Shown: positions 52,865 through 64,000 of the stretch, in pieces
Position numbering within the stretch: position 1 is the first letter of the stretch
How the letters are laid out: each line of letters begins with the position of its first letter
Assembly: GCA_023014365.1 (NCBI GenBank)
Contig: JAEBUN010000004.1
Span: 1,984,001-2,048,000, forward strand
Reading direction: 5' to 3'
Source: Lepiota brunneoincarnata
Lineage: Eukaryota; Basidiomycota; Agaricomycetes; Agaricales; Agaricaceae
DNA length: 64,000 bases
The notes under the pieces: generated by a model
Told to the model about the DNA's origin: nothing
Seen by the model: the letters and a program-made list of their open reading frames with translations, nothing else
Databases searched by the model: none
Translations under genes and position numbers: made by a program

Positions 52865-54981
52865 ATGATTCACGTTCACTTCCCATTAAACACGAAATGT
52901 CCAGGCAAACAGCACAGGATCAATGAACAAACCCTTGACGAACTTATCAAGAAGCTACAAGCGACAGACCCCGAACCATTCTCTACCATTGAGATCTCCA
53001 CCCTCTTGCAGGCGTTTACCTTTCCCAGCGCTCCCGTAGTCCGCGCCAAGGCTTATGGCCTCCTCTCCACTTTATGCCAACAAGCTCGTGCATTGCCAGC
53101 GGGTGACAAGGGAACTGAGAAATTACTCAGGGTCCTCGGTCCTCCCATCGTCGATTCCTTAACGGAGACAAACGACGTCTCGCTGCGGATTGGTATATGT
53201 GCATTGCAGGCCTTATATCAGGTCGATTGGGAAGCAGCAGCGGCCATCATATCTCAGGAAGGAGTTGTGGAGAACATCATGGAGGGTATTGATCTATCTC
53301 GCTCAACCGAACTATACGAGGATGTTGCCCACCTGTTGGGACAGGCATCTAGCCACAAGCCCTGCCGCGAGATTATTCCGTCGCAGGCTGTACGATGGCT
53401 AGAAACAAAATCACAGCCGTCCATACACACCACCTTGCGAGCGGCTGCCGCCGTCGCGCTGGTAAAATATTCTAGAGGTGTAGCTGCCGATGCTGTCGAC
53501 TGTCACAACCTCCGAGAAGATCAGTGACCTTGACCAGGAAGCTCGCCTTGCAGAGATGATGAAGGAACTAGTGGTTAGTGAGAAGGAACAAGACTCGATT
53601 GCTGACGCGGTAGAAGGACTCGCCTACCTCAGTACCAGACCCGAAGTTAAAGAGGCATTGTCTTCAGATCTAGTCTTCCTTCGTCAGCTGTTCTCATTTG
53701 TCCCACATCGAAATTCATCAAAGTTGCCCAATGGGCGCAACACCGATTCGTCACTTGTATATGGTGTACTCGTCATCATTTCAAATATCTGTGCATATCG
53801 ACCTCGTTTAACTGAAGAACAAGCTCAACTCGAAAAGCTCAAGAAGATGGCACGGGCGGCGAAGAGGAACCTGGAGTCCAGTGAGCCCTCACAGTTGGAG
53901 TCGGACGAACAAGTGAGAATCCGTATCCGCCGGCTGGTTGACGCCGAGGTTCTCGGTGTGATTGGGGCTGCTCTGACTGTCAGTGATAGCTTGGCAGTTA
54001 GGCTGCAGATCGGAAAGACGCTTTTCCACATTGTGGAGGAAAAGGAGAATAGAGGGAAAGTACTTCAGAGTGGAGGAGCAAAAACATTAGGAAATCTGAT
54101 CAAACTCGCCCTGGCCACCTTGTCCTCCAAAGGTCAAACTTTAGACTCTGCATATCTGGAGACAATTCAGGCCTTAGCTAAACTAGCCATCACATCGTCG
54201 CCGATCCAGGTCTTCGGACCCGACATTGGTGCGGTGTTCGATATTATCCGACCGTTTTCGATCATGTTGCAACACCCAGCGTCGACCCTCCTCCAGAGGT
54301 TTGAGACCATCATGGCATTGACCAACCTATCGTCATACCAGCCCGAGGTTGCAGACCGTATTGCCAAAGCAGATGGCCTTCTGAGTAGGGTCGACCTCTT
54401 AATGCTCGAGGACCACGTATTGGTGCGGCGTTCCGCCGTGGAACTCATCTGCAACCTTGTCGCAGGTTCGGATGAGGTCTTTGAGCGTTATGGGGGTGCG
54501 TCCGGTTCTCCCGCTGCCAAGTCAAAACTCCAAATTTTGGTCGCATTGGCAGATGCAGACGATCTGCCAACTGCACTGGCCGCCTCGGGGGCTCTTGCGA
54601 CATTGACGTGCTCGCCTCACACCTGTCGAGCGTTGGCGCAAGCTGCAACAGGAATGGGGTCGAGTATTACCAGTATTGACTCAACTCATTGACCCCTCTG
54701 CTGTCGTCTTTCTCGACGACGAGGGCGTCAGCGACGACCATACCACACACAAAAATCCGGGACTCGTTCATCGTGCAGTTGTATGTATCCGAAATATTTT
54801 CGGTGGAATTGATGATGCTGCGCTGCGGAAGCCGCTAGAAACAGTCGCGCAGTCGGTGGGCCTCGTAAAGGCACTTGTACGCCTGACAAAGGGTGAAGGT
54901 CTGACAGAAGAACAGATGATTCTAATGCCAGCCAGAGAGGCACTCCAGATCATGGTCCACGACGGAGTTGGACTGCTGTAA
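52865..54981 (+). CDS. SHE4: UNC-45/She4-type myosin chaperone
   Basis: Armadillo-repeat chaperone needed for folding of class I and V myosin motors. Helical repeats run through the whole protein: LDELIKKLQATDPEPFSTIE, ALYQVDWEAAAAIISQEGVV, AVEGLAYLSTRPEVKEALSS. The UCS domain has SLVYGVLVIISNICAYRPRL, TEEQAQLEKLKKMARAAKR, QRFETIMALTNLSSYQPEVA, VRRSAVELICNLVAGSDEVF and ALAASGALATLTCSP. No TPR domain is present, as in fungal She4/Cro1. No introns are needed, but two +1 breaks occur: near 53491-53500 (VAADA to STVTTSEKISDLDQ) and near 54627 (SPHTC to ERWRKLQQEWGRVLPVLTQL). It sits directly upstream of the class I myosin gene, in the same orientation. Confidence 0.88.
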
Positions 54982-55114
54982 TTAGCTGCGGAATGTGCCG
55001 ATATAGTAATACTCCCTGATCACCTACCCTCATCCCGTACTCAACTGTTTGCACCTTACTTGCTTTCAACTAATCTAGTGACGAGTTAATACCTTGTAAG
55101 GAGATCATAGACAC

Positions 55115-58100
55115 ATGGTATGGCCACAGACTTCTACTCCTCGTACTATCAATCCATCCCGCTCGTAGGCGATATCCAAGAAGGCTGGAAAGAAGGCGCC
55201 GCCGGCGGCGAAGCAATCTGGAGGGAAGACCAAATTTGCAAAGGTAGGAACGCAGTGTCAGCCTGTCGCATTTAACCACCAACTCATTTACGTGCCAAGG
55301 CCGATTGGAAGGAAGGGTTCAAGAAGAAGCAGATCGGAGTATCGGATATGACACTGCTGACCATCATCAGCAATGAGAGCGTCAATGATAACTTGCAGAA
55401 GCGTTGGTTGGCGGGCGATATCTATACGTATATTGGAGCAGTCTTGATTTCGGTCAACCCCTTCCGAGGTGAGTCTCGCCTTCTACACCACCGATGTCAG
55501 GAGCTGACGGTAGGAGCACAGACCTTGGGATTTATACCGATGATGTTTTGCGGCGCTACCGAGGCAAGAACAGGCTCGAAGTTCCTCCACATGTATTCGG
55601 AATTGCTGAGAGCGCTTATTACAACATGAACGCATATCACGAAAATCAGTGTGTCATCATCTCTGGTGAATCGGGCGCTGGGAAGACCGAAGCTGCGAAG
55701 CGCATCATGCAATACATTGCCGCTGTCTCTGGAGGTCACGATAGCAGTATACAGGAGATCAAGGACATGGTGCTAGCGACTAATCCTCTACTGGAGAGTT
55801 TCGGGTGCGCCAAAACGCTCCGTAACAATAATTCCAGCCGACATGTGCGTGCAGTGGTGATGAGTCTTGTCATATTAAACACTGATTTCTTTGACAGGGT
55901 AAATACCTGGAGATCATGTTCAACGCTCAGGGAGAACCAGTGGGTGCACAGATCACGAATTATCTTCTGGAGAAGGGTCGTGTTGTAGGGCAGGTGGAAA
56001 ACGAACGTAATTTCCACATCTTCTATCAGTTCACGAAAGGAGCGTCAGATGATCAGAGGGGTACGTTCGCTGAGTCGTACTTGGTTATAAAAGCTTCTGA
56101 CTGCCAACGCAGAGGCATTCGGCTTGCAAGGTCCTGAGGCCTACGCGTACACAAGCATGAGTAATTGTTTGCAGGTTCAGGACATCGACGACGTGAGGGA
56201 CTACCATGATACAATCGTACGTCTGCGCCCTAGATATTTCGCCCCAGCTGACCTCTCCCAGAGAGCCATGGGTATCATTGGTTTGAGTGCTGAAGAACAG
56301 AATGAAATCTTCAAAATGCTAGCCATCGTTCTCTGGCTCGGGAACGTGCAGTTTGAGGAGCTAGATGACGGAAATGCGAAGGTATCCGATGCTGGGGTGA
56401 CCGACTTCGTTGCCTACCTGATGGAGGTAGATGGTACTTTGGTACAAAAGGTCCTGACACAACGAGTCATGGAAACGCAGAGAGGCGGTCGTAGAGGATC
56501 GGTATATGATGTTCCCTTGAATCCCTCGCAAGCTTCCGCCGGAAGGGATGCATTGTCCAAGGCGATCTACAACAACCTCTTCGAGTGGATTGTGTCCAGG
56601 ATCAACATCTCCATGAAGACGCGTGGGGCGGTAGCCCATGTCATCGGCATCTTGGTATGTACACATTGATTGGACCAGTTTTGCATTGCCTTATTCTATA
56701 CAGGACATCTTCGGATTTGAGATATTCGAGGTATGACAAAGTTTATCCAGACCTACTCCTCTCATCAACTTTCGTATACAGGACAACTCATTCGAACAGC
56801 TATGTATTAACTATGTCAACGAGAAGCTACAACAGATTTTCATCGAACTCACCTTGAAGACGGAACAAGAGGAATACGTTCGCGAACAGATCACATGGAC
56901 ACCGATCAAGTTCTTCAATAACAAGATTGTCTGCGAACTGATTGAGGAACGCCGACCACCTGGAATTTTTGCAGCCTTGAATGACGCTTGCGCTACCGCA
57001 CATGCAGATCCGGCGGCTGCAGACAACAGTTTCGTGCAGCGCACGGCCATGTTGGCATCTAACCCGCACTTTGAAGCTCGTGGCGCCCAGTTCCTGGTCA
57101 AACACTACGCCGGAGATGTCATGTACAACGTAGCCGGTATGACGGACAAGAACAAGGATTCTTTGATTAAGGATCTACTGGACTTAATTGCCAGCAGTGG
57201 TAATGGATTCCTACAAACACTATTCCCTGATCGGCCGGACCCCAATAGCAAGAAACGGCCACCTACCGCTGGAGACAGAATCAAAGTATGTACTCACTTT
57301 CACCATTATTTGACAGCTCACTAGATATACCGTAAGCAATCCGCTGCAGCATTGGTCGACAATCTGATGAAAGCACAACCTTCTTATATCCGGACAATCA
57401 AGCCCAATCAGAACCGCAGTGCAACGGAGTATGATACCAAAGCCGTCCTCCACCAAATCAAATACCTTGGTCTTCAAGAGAATATTCGAGTCCGCAGAGC
57501 GGGTTTTGCATACCGAAATACCTTCGAAAAGATGGTGGAACGGTTCTACCTCCTGTCGCCTAAAACTTCATATGCTGGCGAGTATATTTGGACGGGTGAC
57601 TCAAAGTCGGCTTGCGAGCAAATATTGAAAGATGTGGGCATTGCAAAGGAGGAGTGGCAAATGGGTGTCACGAAGGCTTTCGTCAAGAACCCAGAGACGG
57701 TGTGTCCACCCTTCATCTGGATGTTGTGACTTGCTTCATTTAATAATTTGTTCATCTGTTCTCTTAGTTATTCGCTTTGGAAACCATGCGGGACCGCTAC
57801 TGGCATAACATGGCTGCCCGTATTCAACGTGCTTGGCGTAATTATATGCGCTACAAACATGAGTGCGCCCGAAGAATCCAACGCTTCTGGAAGAACAACA
57901 AGGAGGGAATTGTGTATGCTCAGGTTCGAGATTACGGTCACCAGATTCTTGCAGGAAGGAAGGAGCGCCGTCGCTTCAGTCTTCTCAGCTATCGGCGGTT
58001 CTTTGGAGACTATTTGGGTGTTAACACAAAGAGTCCATTAGGAGAAGAGCTGGCTTCTGCTTGTAATCTAGGAGGTACGTGGTGGATTTACAGGGGGGCT

Positions 58101-59760
58101 TTACTATACTGAGCCCATCTAAGGTGAGAAGGCGGTGTATAGCGGGAAAATCCATGTCCTAGTATCCAGGTTGGCTCGCTCGAGCAAACCGAGTCCACGA
58201 TTTCTGATCCTCGTATGTTTCCACATTCTGGTTGTGTGTCGTGTCATTGATTTTAGAATAGACACAAAAAGCCGTTTATATTTTGATCGCCACCGCAAAG
58301 GATGGTGTCCCGCTGATCACGCTAGAGCGGGTGATACCACTTGTCACAATCAAGAGCATCGGAATGTCGAACCTCAGAGATGACTGGATGGTATGGTCAC
58401 TCGTGTGTAATAGCTGATACAGGCCTCATTGATATATAGGCCCTCAATACGAATGCCCCACCCGAAGAAGGGGACCCTGTTATCACCTGCCATTTCAAAA
58501 CCGAACTCACTACCCACCTCCTCCAGCTCACCCAAGCTGCTATCAGCGTTTCAATAGGTCCCACGTATGCATACTGAGTGTTGCGGCTCTCAATTTTGCT
58601 GATCCATCGCTTAGTGTTCAGTATGCCAAAAAGAAGGACAAGAAGGCCGAGATCAAGTTTATCAAGGACGAGACTGTTGGGAAAGATGACATATACAAGA
58701 GCCATACCGTTCGGGTGCCGTCGGGAGAGCCGCCTAACAGTATCTCTCGTCCTCCAGCAAAGCGAAAACCTGGTATAGTCAGGCCCATCACACACGGAAA
58801 GCTCCTTCGCGCAGGCGGTCCTTCCGTGAGTTGCAAGTCATGCCTTGGGTTCTGCTACACCTTGATTGAATCTGATTCCTAGAAAGCATCGACTGGGGTA
58901 TCAAGACCTAAGCCTGGGGCACAGCCTCTGCCAGGAAAATCGTCTCCGGCAGTTGCGCCAACACAGGTGGTCAGAGCAGCACCTGCAGTCAAAGCCGGAC
59001 CTGCTTCAACCCCAAGCTCGACCGCAATACGAGCACCCCCGCCACCACCACGAGCCGTTGTTCCACCTCCACCTACCGAACCTGAAAAGCCTCTCTACAA
59101 GGCCAAGTATGCATTTGAAGGCCAAGAAGGCGAAATGTCGCTGAAGAAGGATGAAATCGTCGAGCTTATACAAAAGGATGATAATGGGTGGTGGCTCGTC
59201 AAGAAGGGCGAACTCGAGGGATGGGCACCAAATAACTATTTAGAACTCATGCCCCCCGAAACAATGCCTGCCGCTCCTCCACCTCCCCCGAGGACTCGAC
59301 CCGTTCCGACGCCAGCACCCAAAGTAACGCCGACATCGGTGGCTCCAGATACATCTGCAAAACCTGTGTCTGTGTTCCCCGGGATGGCGCCTGCCAATGG
59401 GTCAGCGACACCATGGAAGAAGCCAACAACCATTGATAAGACACCTTCGAGCTCCGGGGGAAGAACTCTGCCTCCCGTTGCTAACAAACCCAAGGCTCCT
59501 CCTGTTGCTGCGAAGCCTGGTGCCGCAAAACCACCTGTTGCACCAGCCAAACCTGGGGGGACGAAACCACCTATACCAACCACATCTAGGCCTAGCCCGG
59601 TTGCTTCAAACAAGCCTGTATCCGTCGTAAAACCGGCTGCGGCGCCGGGTCAACTTGATCTTGCAGCAGTAGTAAGTTCTCATCATTCAGCTCTGTTAGG
59701 CCAGTCTTTTTAAGTTGACTTCTCTAGTTCGCCAAGCGAGCACGAGCAACAGACGACTGA
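55115..59760 (+). CDS. MYO1: Class I myosin
   Basis: Actin motor of endocytic patches. The first coding exon is just ATG followed by intron GTATGG...CGTAG; exon 2 starts [20 protein letters not shown]. Motor motifs are [40 protein letters not shown] (P-loop), [20 protein letters not shown] (switch I), [16 protein letters not shown] (switch II), and [11 protein letters not shown] with the TEDS-rule serine. One IQ-type region follows ([26 protein letters not shown]). TH1 tail: [39 protein letters not shown] Pro-rich TH2 has [13 protein letters not shown]. The SH3 domain is [40 protein letters not shown]. The tail ends [16 protein letters not shown], shorter than usual, with no clear DDW Arp2/3-binding end. 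Confidence 0.93.
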
Positions 59761-60001
59761 GGTTCCAATTCACTTTCTAACGGACTCAAATATGCTTTCT
59801 TACCCTGCTGTTTAATGGGTTTGATTTGTTCCATCTACTGTTTTGGATGCTAGGCAAAAAGAGTGAACTCCGAGTGGAACAACAAAAGTGATGGGAGGGT
59901 CATGTACATGCGAGGGTGAAATGGTATCAGTTAAGTCCATCTATAAACTGTCATTGCAAGTCGTGGTAGAATGGGAAATCGTAAGCATCGTGTATCGTAA
60001 T

Positions 60002-62115
60002 CTATGCTGATTCTGTGATGAGTATGGGAGGCGGTTTTAGGCTTGAGAGGCCGTTTGACGATGGTGCCAAGGTCGATACTCCGAGACCGAGGCCAATTAG
60101 ATCGTTACTTTGCGTCGTCGTCGTGGAAATGATATCAGGTTGGGGGGTTGGACTATGTGGGTGATTATAATACCCCTCCTCATCCTCCAGACGACTCTCT
60201 ACATCTGAAACATGACCGCTTTCATCCCTCCATGTCTCAACTTCCTCCGCCGTCAGAACCTTTGCACCGCCTTTTGCATCTATGTAATCCTCCACTGTCC
60301 TTTCCAACGCTCTCCTCCCTGAATCCAGCAAATCCTCTAACATGAGTTTGATACGATGATAAGTCTCGTCGCTCGCAATTTTACTGCTACCCGTCCGACT
60401 TCCGCCGTGATTGGAAGAGGAAGAAGAGTCAGAGTCAGGGTCCTCTTCATCGTCGTCTGCATCATCAGGGTCACGCGAGGATTTGACGGCGCGATATGCG
60501 CGCGGCGGGAGGATAAGCCTCGATTCGCGGAGTTTGCGCTTGAGCTCACGGATCTCTTTGGCTTGTCGATCTTTTGTTTTTTCTAGGGAGGTGTTGATGG
60601 CCAAGAGGGAACGATTGGTAATTTCCAAGTCAGCGATCTATGGATTTCGGGAGCATCAGTATTTACGAGGATAACAGTGGGAACCAGGATGGACGAAATG
60701 TACCTTTCGATTTGACTTGGCTTCAGCCTTGACCTTGCGTTCCTTGTCCTCTCCCAAAGGGGTGCTCATCCCTCCATGTCCATCTTCTACTAGCCCATCT
60801 TCCTGCACACCAACGTAGGCAACCAGACTATCCAATGTGTTTCTCAAAATTTGTGGACTCCCATTAGGCTTCCATTTTGAATTGAGCGAAACAGGACTTT
60901 CTGGACTTGTCCCAGGTTCATGCACATAAGATGCCGAAGAGCGCGAGACAGAGACAGAGGAACGGGAAGAAAACGAGAGGGCAGAGACGGGCGGGGATTG
61001 TGGTGGTAATGGTATTGATGCTGGGTCGACCTTGGCTACATTGATACCCGCCGGGGTAGCGACAGCAACGGTAGTTTTCGCAAAGGGCCGGAACTCATCT
61101 TGCTGGTGATGGGGTTTTGGCAGTTGTTGTGACGGGAAGGAGGGAACATAGGTTGACCGGGGAGTTGTACGCGGGGGCGCGTATCGATGTGGATTAGCGG
61201 CGGGCGTTGCGGTGGTAATGGGGTATAGAGGCGGTGGTGGGGAAGAAGCAGCCGTAAAGGAGACTCCAGAGGATATCGACGGTGCCCTCGTACGTGACTT
61301 GATGGGTCTACTCGTGGGTGCAGGGGGATCGGGTGTTGACGGGTGACTGGAGATGTCGTTGGCGTTCTTGGCCATGGCAGTCACCTTTGACCTGATTTTT
61401 ATTGGGGCTGGTGCTGCCGGGCCATCAGCTTCAATGTCCGATGGGACTCTAAGCTCTGAGTGCGCAACGTTTGGGGGATCGATGCCAGGAGAGCGGCTGG
61501 CAACTTGGAGGCTGGAATAGGAGGCGGTATGGTAAAGTGCAACACTTCCCTGACGTTTACGCGAGTCTAGAGGAGAACGCAAGGCGTCTGATGAAGCAGT
61601 TAGTGAACGATGGCGGAGTTCTGGGGCCCGGGGGGTCGAAGACGAAACAGAGGAGGGTCCTACTCGGGCTACGGTGGGCTGGGCTCGGACAGGTGGGGAG
61701 AGCGCACCATCGCGTAGCCGAGGGGCGAGTTTCACTGGAGATGTAGGGCGAAGGGAGAAATGGGTCCGTGCAGAGGGACTTGGAGGCTGCTCTTTCGTCG
61801 ATACAAGTCGTGATGCAGTGGTTGCGCTTGGTGAACTAGGTATTTTGCGGATGGCGCTGCTATTTACCTTTGCTTTTGGACGGGTCGAGGCAAGAGGGGA
61901 GCTTGTAGAGACAAAAGACTTTGTGGGCGAGGCTGGGCGTGACGTAGTCCGGTGACTGTTTCGTGAGGATGGTCTGGATGGGGCCGGGGGTATGTCGTTG
62001 GTAAATGTGGGTGTGAGCCTGACGGTTACCTGGCGGTGGTGGCAGTCAATAGCAGAAACGAAAATCAACGAGGAAAGAGTTGAACCTTGGACTTGTTGAC
62101 GGTGGCAGAGGACAT
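60002..62115 (-). CDS. Ser/Pro-rich protein with C-terminal coiled coil, function unknown
   Basis: Unrecognised. The start MSSATVNKSK (ATG 62115) splices across about 62034-62085 to VTVRLTPTFTNDIPPAPSRP. About 420 residues of disordered Ser/Pro/Thr-rich sequence with many SP/TP sites follow, suggestive of kinase regulation. The C-terminal part is a short coiled coil (DLEITNRSLLAINTSLEKTK followed by DRQAKEIRELKRKLRESRL), then an acidic Ser/Asp tract and a helical segment (YHRIKLMLEDLLDSGRRALE). It ends PPPILITESA. This layout resembles cytoskeletal or polarity adaptors, but no family assignment is made. Confidence 0.6.
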
Positions 62116-62152
62116 GGAGGAGAGATCAAGAGTAATATGTAATGTAATATAT

Positions 62153-63012
62153 TTATTTCCTTGATAGTACATCCTCAACAACCTTCTCAACCAGCCCTCG
62201 CAGCTGACTCGAGGATCCGCCACCCAGGGCAGCGATCACACTCTTTTCAACGTACTTGCTGATCATATCCACCTCGATATTCACCTTGGCGCCAATCGGT
62301 TTCTTGCTAAGGGTGATTTTCTCTTGGGTGTGCTTGATGAGCATGACGCTAAAGGTGCGGTTGGTGTCATTAACAGCAGTGAGGGTCAGAGAGGCTCCAT
62401 CGATGGTGATGTAGCCCTTGGGAATTAGGTAGGGGAGAAGGGATGGGTGCGAGGGGGTAGGCTCTGGAAGCTGGAACGTGAGACGTAAAGAGTCGCCGTC
62501 GGGGATCCGGCTGACCACTGTTGCTGTTGTATCTACGTGTGCCTGTTCGAGAATTATGCAATGCAAATCATGAGAGAATTATTGAGCCGCACCTGGACAA
62601 AGTGCCCTCCAAAGCGGACGTGAGTGCCCATGGCACGCTCAAGATTAAGCTGGTCCCCAACCATCTTCTCGCCTGGCCAGAATTATATTCGTATCAATCG
62701 ACTTTATTCTCTCCTCAACTCACCAAGGTCGGTCCTCTGCAGGGTTTCATTGGCCAGCCAGACCTTGAACCAGCCACCTGCTTTCTGTGTGTCAAAGTCG
62801 ATGACGGTTAAACAGGCGCCATTGACTGCAATTGAGTCTCCAATGTGACAGTCTCCGAGAATCGGTGCGGAACCAGAGATGATCAGTGTGCACCCGTTCT
62901 CGTCAACAAGGATTGAAGATACGGTCCCGAGATGTTCTATCTTTTTTTCCTCAAACTCAATAGGTGCATTTTACATGTGTCAAATTAGGAGACATACCAG
63001 CCCAGTGAACAT
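62153..63012 (-). CDS. RIB5: Riboflavin synthase
   Basis: Dismutates two 6,7-dimethyl-8-ribityllumazine molecules into riboflavin, the last step of the pathway. Two homologous lumazine-binding domains are visible. The first begins MFTGL, then IGDSIAVNGACLTVIDFD, FKVWLANETLQRTDLG, NLERAMGTHVRFGGHFVQAH. The second has VDTTATVVSRIPDGDSLRLT, KGYITIDGASLTLTAVNDTN, FSVMLIKHTQEKIT, NIEVDMISKYVEK. Introns are near 62957-63000, 62672-62720 and 62548-62590. Length (about 230 residues) is normal. An MFTGL start is nearly invariant in the family, fixing the start codon at 63012. Confidence 0.95.
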
Positions 63013-63070
63013 GTTTGTGTGCGCAGAGGAACGTTCAGTATTGCACGTGAAAGTTTATTCTCCTACTCTC

Positions 63071-63375
63071 ATGCCAAACGATCGAGGCTCGGTCTACTCT
63101 CGTTCTCTCCTCCAGTCTTGGCTAGGTCTCTCTTTTGCTCTATGCACAACTAACACTTAAAACTCATCTATCATTTCCAGTCCTGCCAGCCAAGACGCGA
63201 CTTGTCTTCTCACTTGGAGTCTGCTTCGTTGGTGTATCAGGCATTTGGATTTCCAACTACCTCGAGAAGAAGTATGTCCCCACTCAGATAAATTCAGAGG
63301 TGAGTTGCCATGCTCCATATAGTTCTTTTCGATTTCGCTGAAATGGTCTAGGATAAGAATGTAGTACATCACTAG
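63071..63375 (+). CDS. Small single-pass membrane protein, start uncertain
   Basis: Family not recognised. The confident part is one exon (about 63180-63300): LPAKTRLVFSLGVCFVGVSG then IWISNYLEKKYVPTQINSE. This spans a basic N-terminal stretch, one hydrophobic helix and a charged tail, the shape of small mitochondrial inner-membrane assembly factors. A 3' intron (GTGAGT...GTCTAG) joins it to DKNVVHH and a stop at 63375. The 5' exon is unclear; the ATG at 63071 could be used with an intron ending TTTCCAG at about 63180, but the donor is weak. Confidence 0.45.
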
Positions 63376-63414
63376 TACAAGTATTATGGTAGCTTCTTTG
63401 GTAGAGTGCTCAGC

Positions 63415-64000
63415 CTAGGTCAACATCTTGCGGGTCTGTTCAGGTTCTTTTGGCTTGTTCTTCTCCCGGTCCTTGGTGATATGCCCAAGAAAAGTCGATA
63501 TCGTGGGGTACCTATGACCGTCCTCGTTTGCTAGTTTGAATTCCCAGTCGCGCTTATCCCAATCGGGGACCATACATTCTTGGCCCTGTTTGCGTCGCTT
63601 TCCACAGCCGCAGAGATCACAAAGAAAGTTCCACCAGGAATCAAAGAAGATAATAGAAAGAATGACCGTAGCAATGAACCCGACAGTGATGATGCCTATG
63701 CCGATGACTTTCCACTGCATTGTCTCTTCAGGGGACGTGGGGGGTACCTCGGGCAGGTAGGATGTTGGTGATGGGACGGCCAATATTGGTGCAGTCGGAG
63801 GGGTTGATTCGGTGGTGGCGGTCGAAGATGGCAGCGGTATAATCGACGTGGGCGAGAATTCGGATATGGAGTTGTAGCCGATGTGTGTTGCGCTTCTAGT
63901 TTTGGCTACCGTGAGGGCAGGCTCGTCCAGCAAGGTCCTCGACAGTATTGTAGGGTCATTACCAAAGAGACCAACAAGGTCGCGTTGAGAAAGGTGGGGG
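63415..64000 (-). CDS. Single-pass membrane protein, 5' end beyond window
   Basis: Partial: the frame runs off the right edge without a convincing start (SQRDLVGLFGNDPTILSRTL leads into it). A Ser/Thr/Pro-rich, probably lumenal or extracellular stretch (63720-63880) is followed by one hydrophobic helix (VIGIGIITVGFIATVILSII, about 63650-63715). A short cysteine-containing motif (FLCDLCGCGKRRKQGQE) and a charged cytosolic tail ending PEQTRKMLT follow. The topology suggests a plasma-membrane sensor-like or anchor protein, but no family is recognised. Confidence 0.5.
   Translation of the reverse strand, partial: PHLSQRDLVGLFGNDPTILSRTLLDEPALTVAKTRSATHIGYNSISEFSPTSIIPLPSSTATTESTPPTAPILAVPSPTSYLPEVPPTSPEETMQWKVIGIGIITVGFIATVILSIIFFDSWWNFLCDLCGCGKRRKQGQECMVPDWDKRDWEFKLANEDGHRYPTISTFLGHITKDREKNKPKEPEQTRKMLT

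Overview
This is a gene-dense nuclear fragment from a filamentous basidiomycete, most likely an agaricomycete. The evidence is short introns (about 45-65 nt) in nearly every gene, alternating gene orientation, tiny intergenic gaps, and fungal families such as a Brh2-type BRCA2, fungal class I myosin, Mdm1, an OAC-type carrier, secreted RNase T2 and GH5 exo-beta-1,3-glucanases. Functions come from reading conserved motifs after splicing by eye; gene boundaries are start and stop codons, and the introns inside them are not listed separately.

Layout, left to right. 0-7.5 kb: a tandem-bromodomain RSC4-like protein, methionine aminopeptidase 2, and a hormone-sensitive-lipase-type esterase. 8.5-19.2 kb: ISC1-type sphingolipid phospholipase C, a CCCH zinc-finger protein, a PFA4 palmitoyltransferase, a mitochondrial hypothetical, a SAS4-like basic protein and an ACT-domain protein. 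19.7-21.6 kb: secreted RNase T2, followed by about 1.5 kb with no gene. 23.1-35.7 kb: NAF1, mitochondrial EF-Ts, alkaline ceramidase, an intron-containing tRNA-Cys, alpha-MPP, the BRCA2/Brh2 recombination mediator, and a taxilin that appears to carry a SUMO-like domain. 35.9-44.8 kb: UDP-GlcNAc pyrophosphorylase, a small orphan, and three tandem GH5 exo-glucanases. 45-64 kb: mitochondrial carrier, Mdm1-type sorting nexin, TRM6, a She4/UNC-45 myosin chaperone directly upstream of the class I myosin gene, a low-complexity coiled-coil protein, riboflavin synthase, a small membrane protein, and a membrane protein cut by the window end.

Themes. Sphingolipid turnover is represented twice (ISC1, ceramidase). 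Cell-wall metabolism is represented by UAP1 (chitin precursor) next to the three glucanases. She4 and MYO1, a chaperone and its client, are neighbours. Several head-to-head pairs share promoters of about 45-125 bp.

A striking global feature is that at least ten genes are interrupted by what look like single extra bases. Removing one base restores the conserved family sequence in each case. This most likely reflects insertion errors in the assembly, but it affects how every gene model here should be read.
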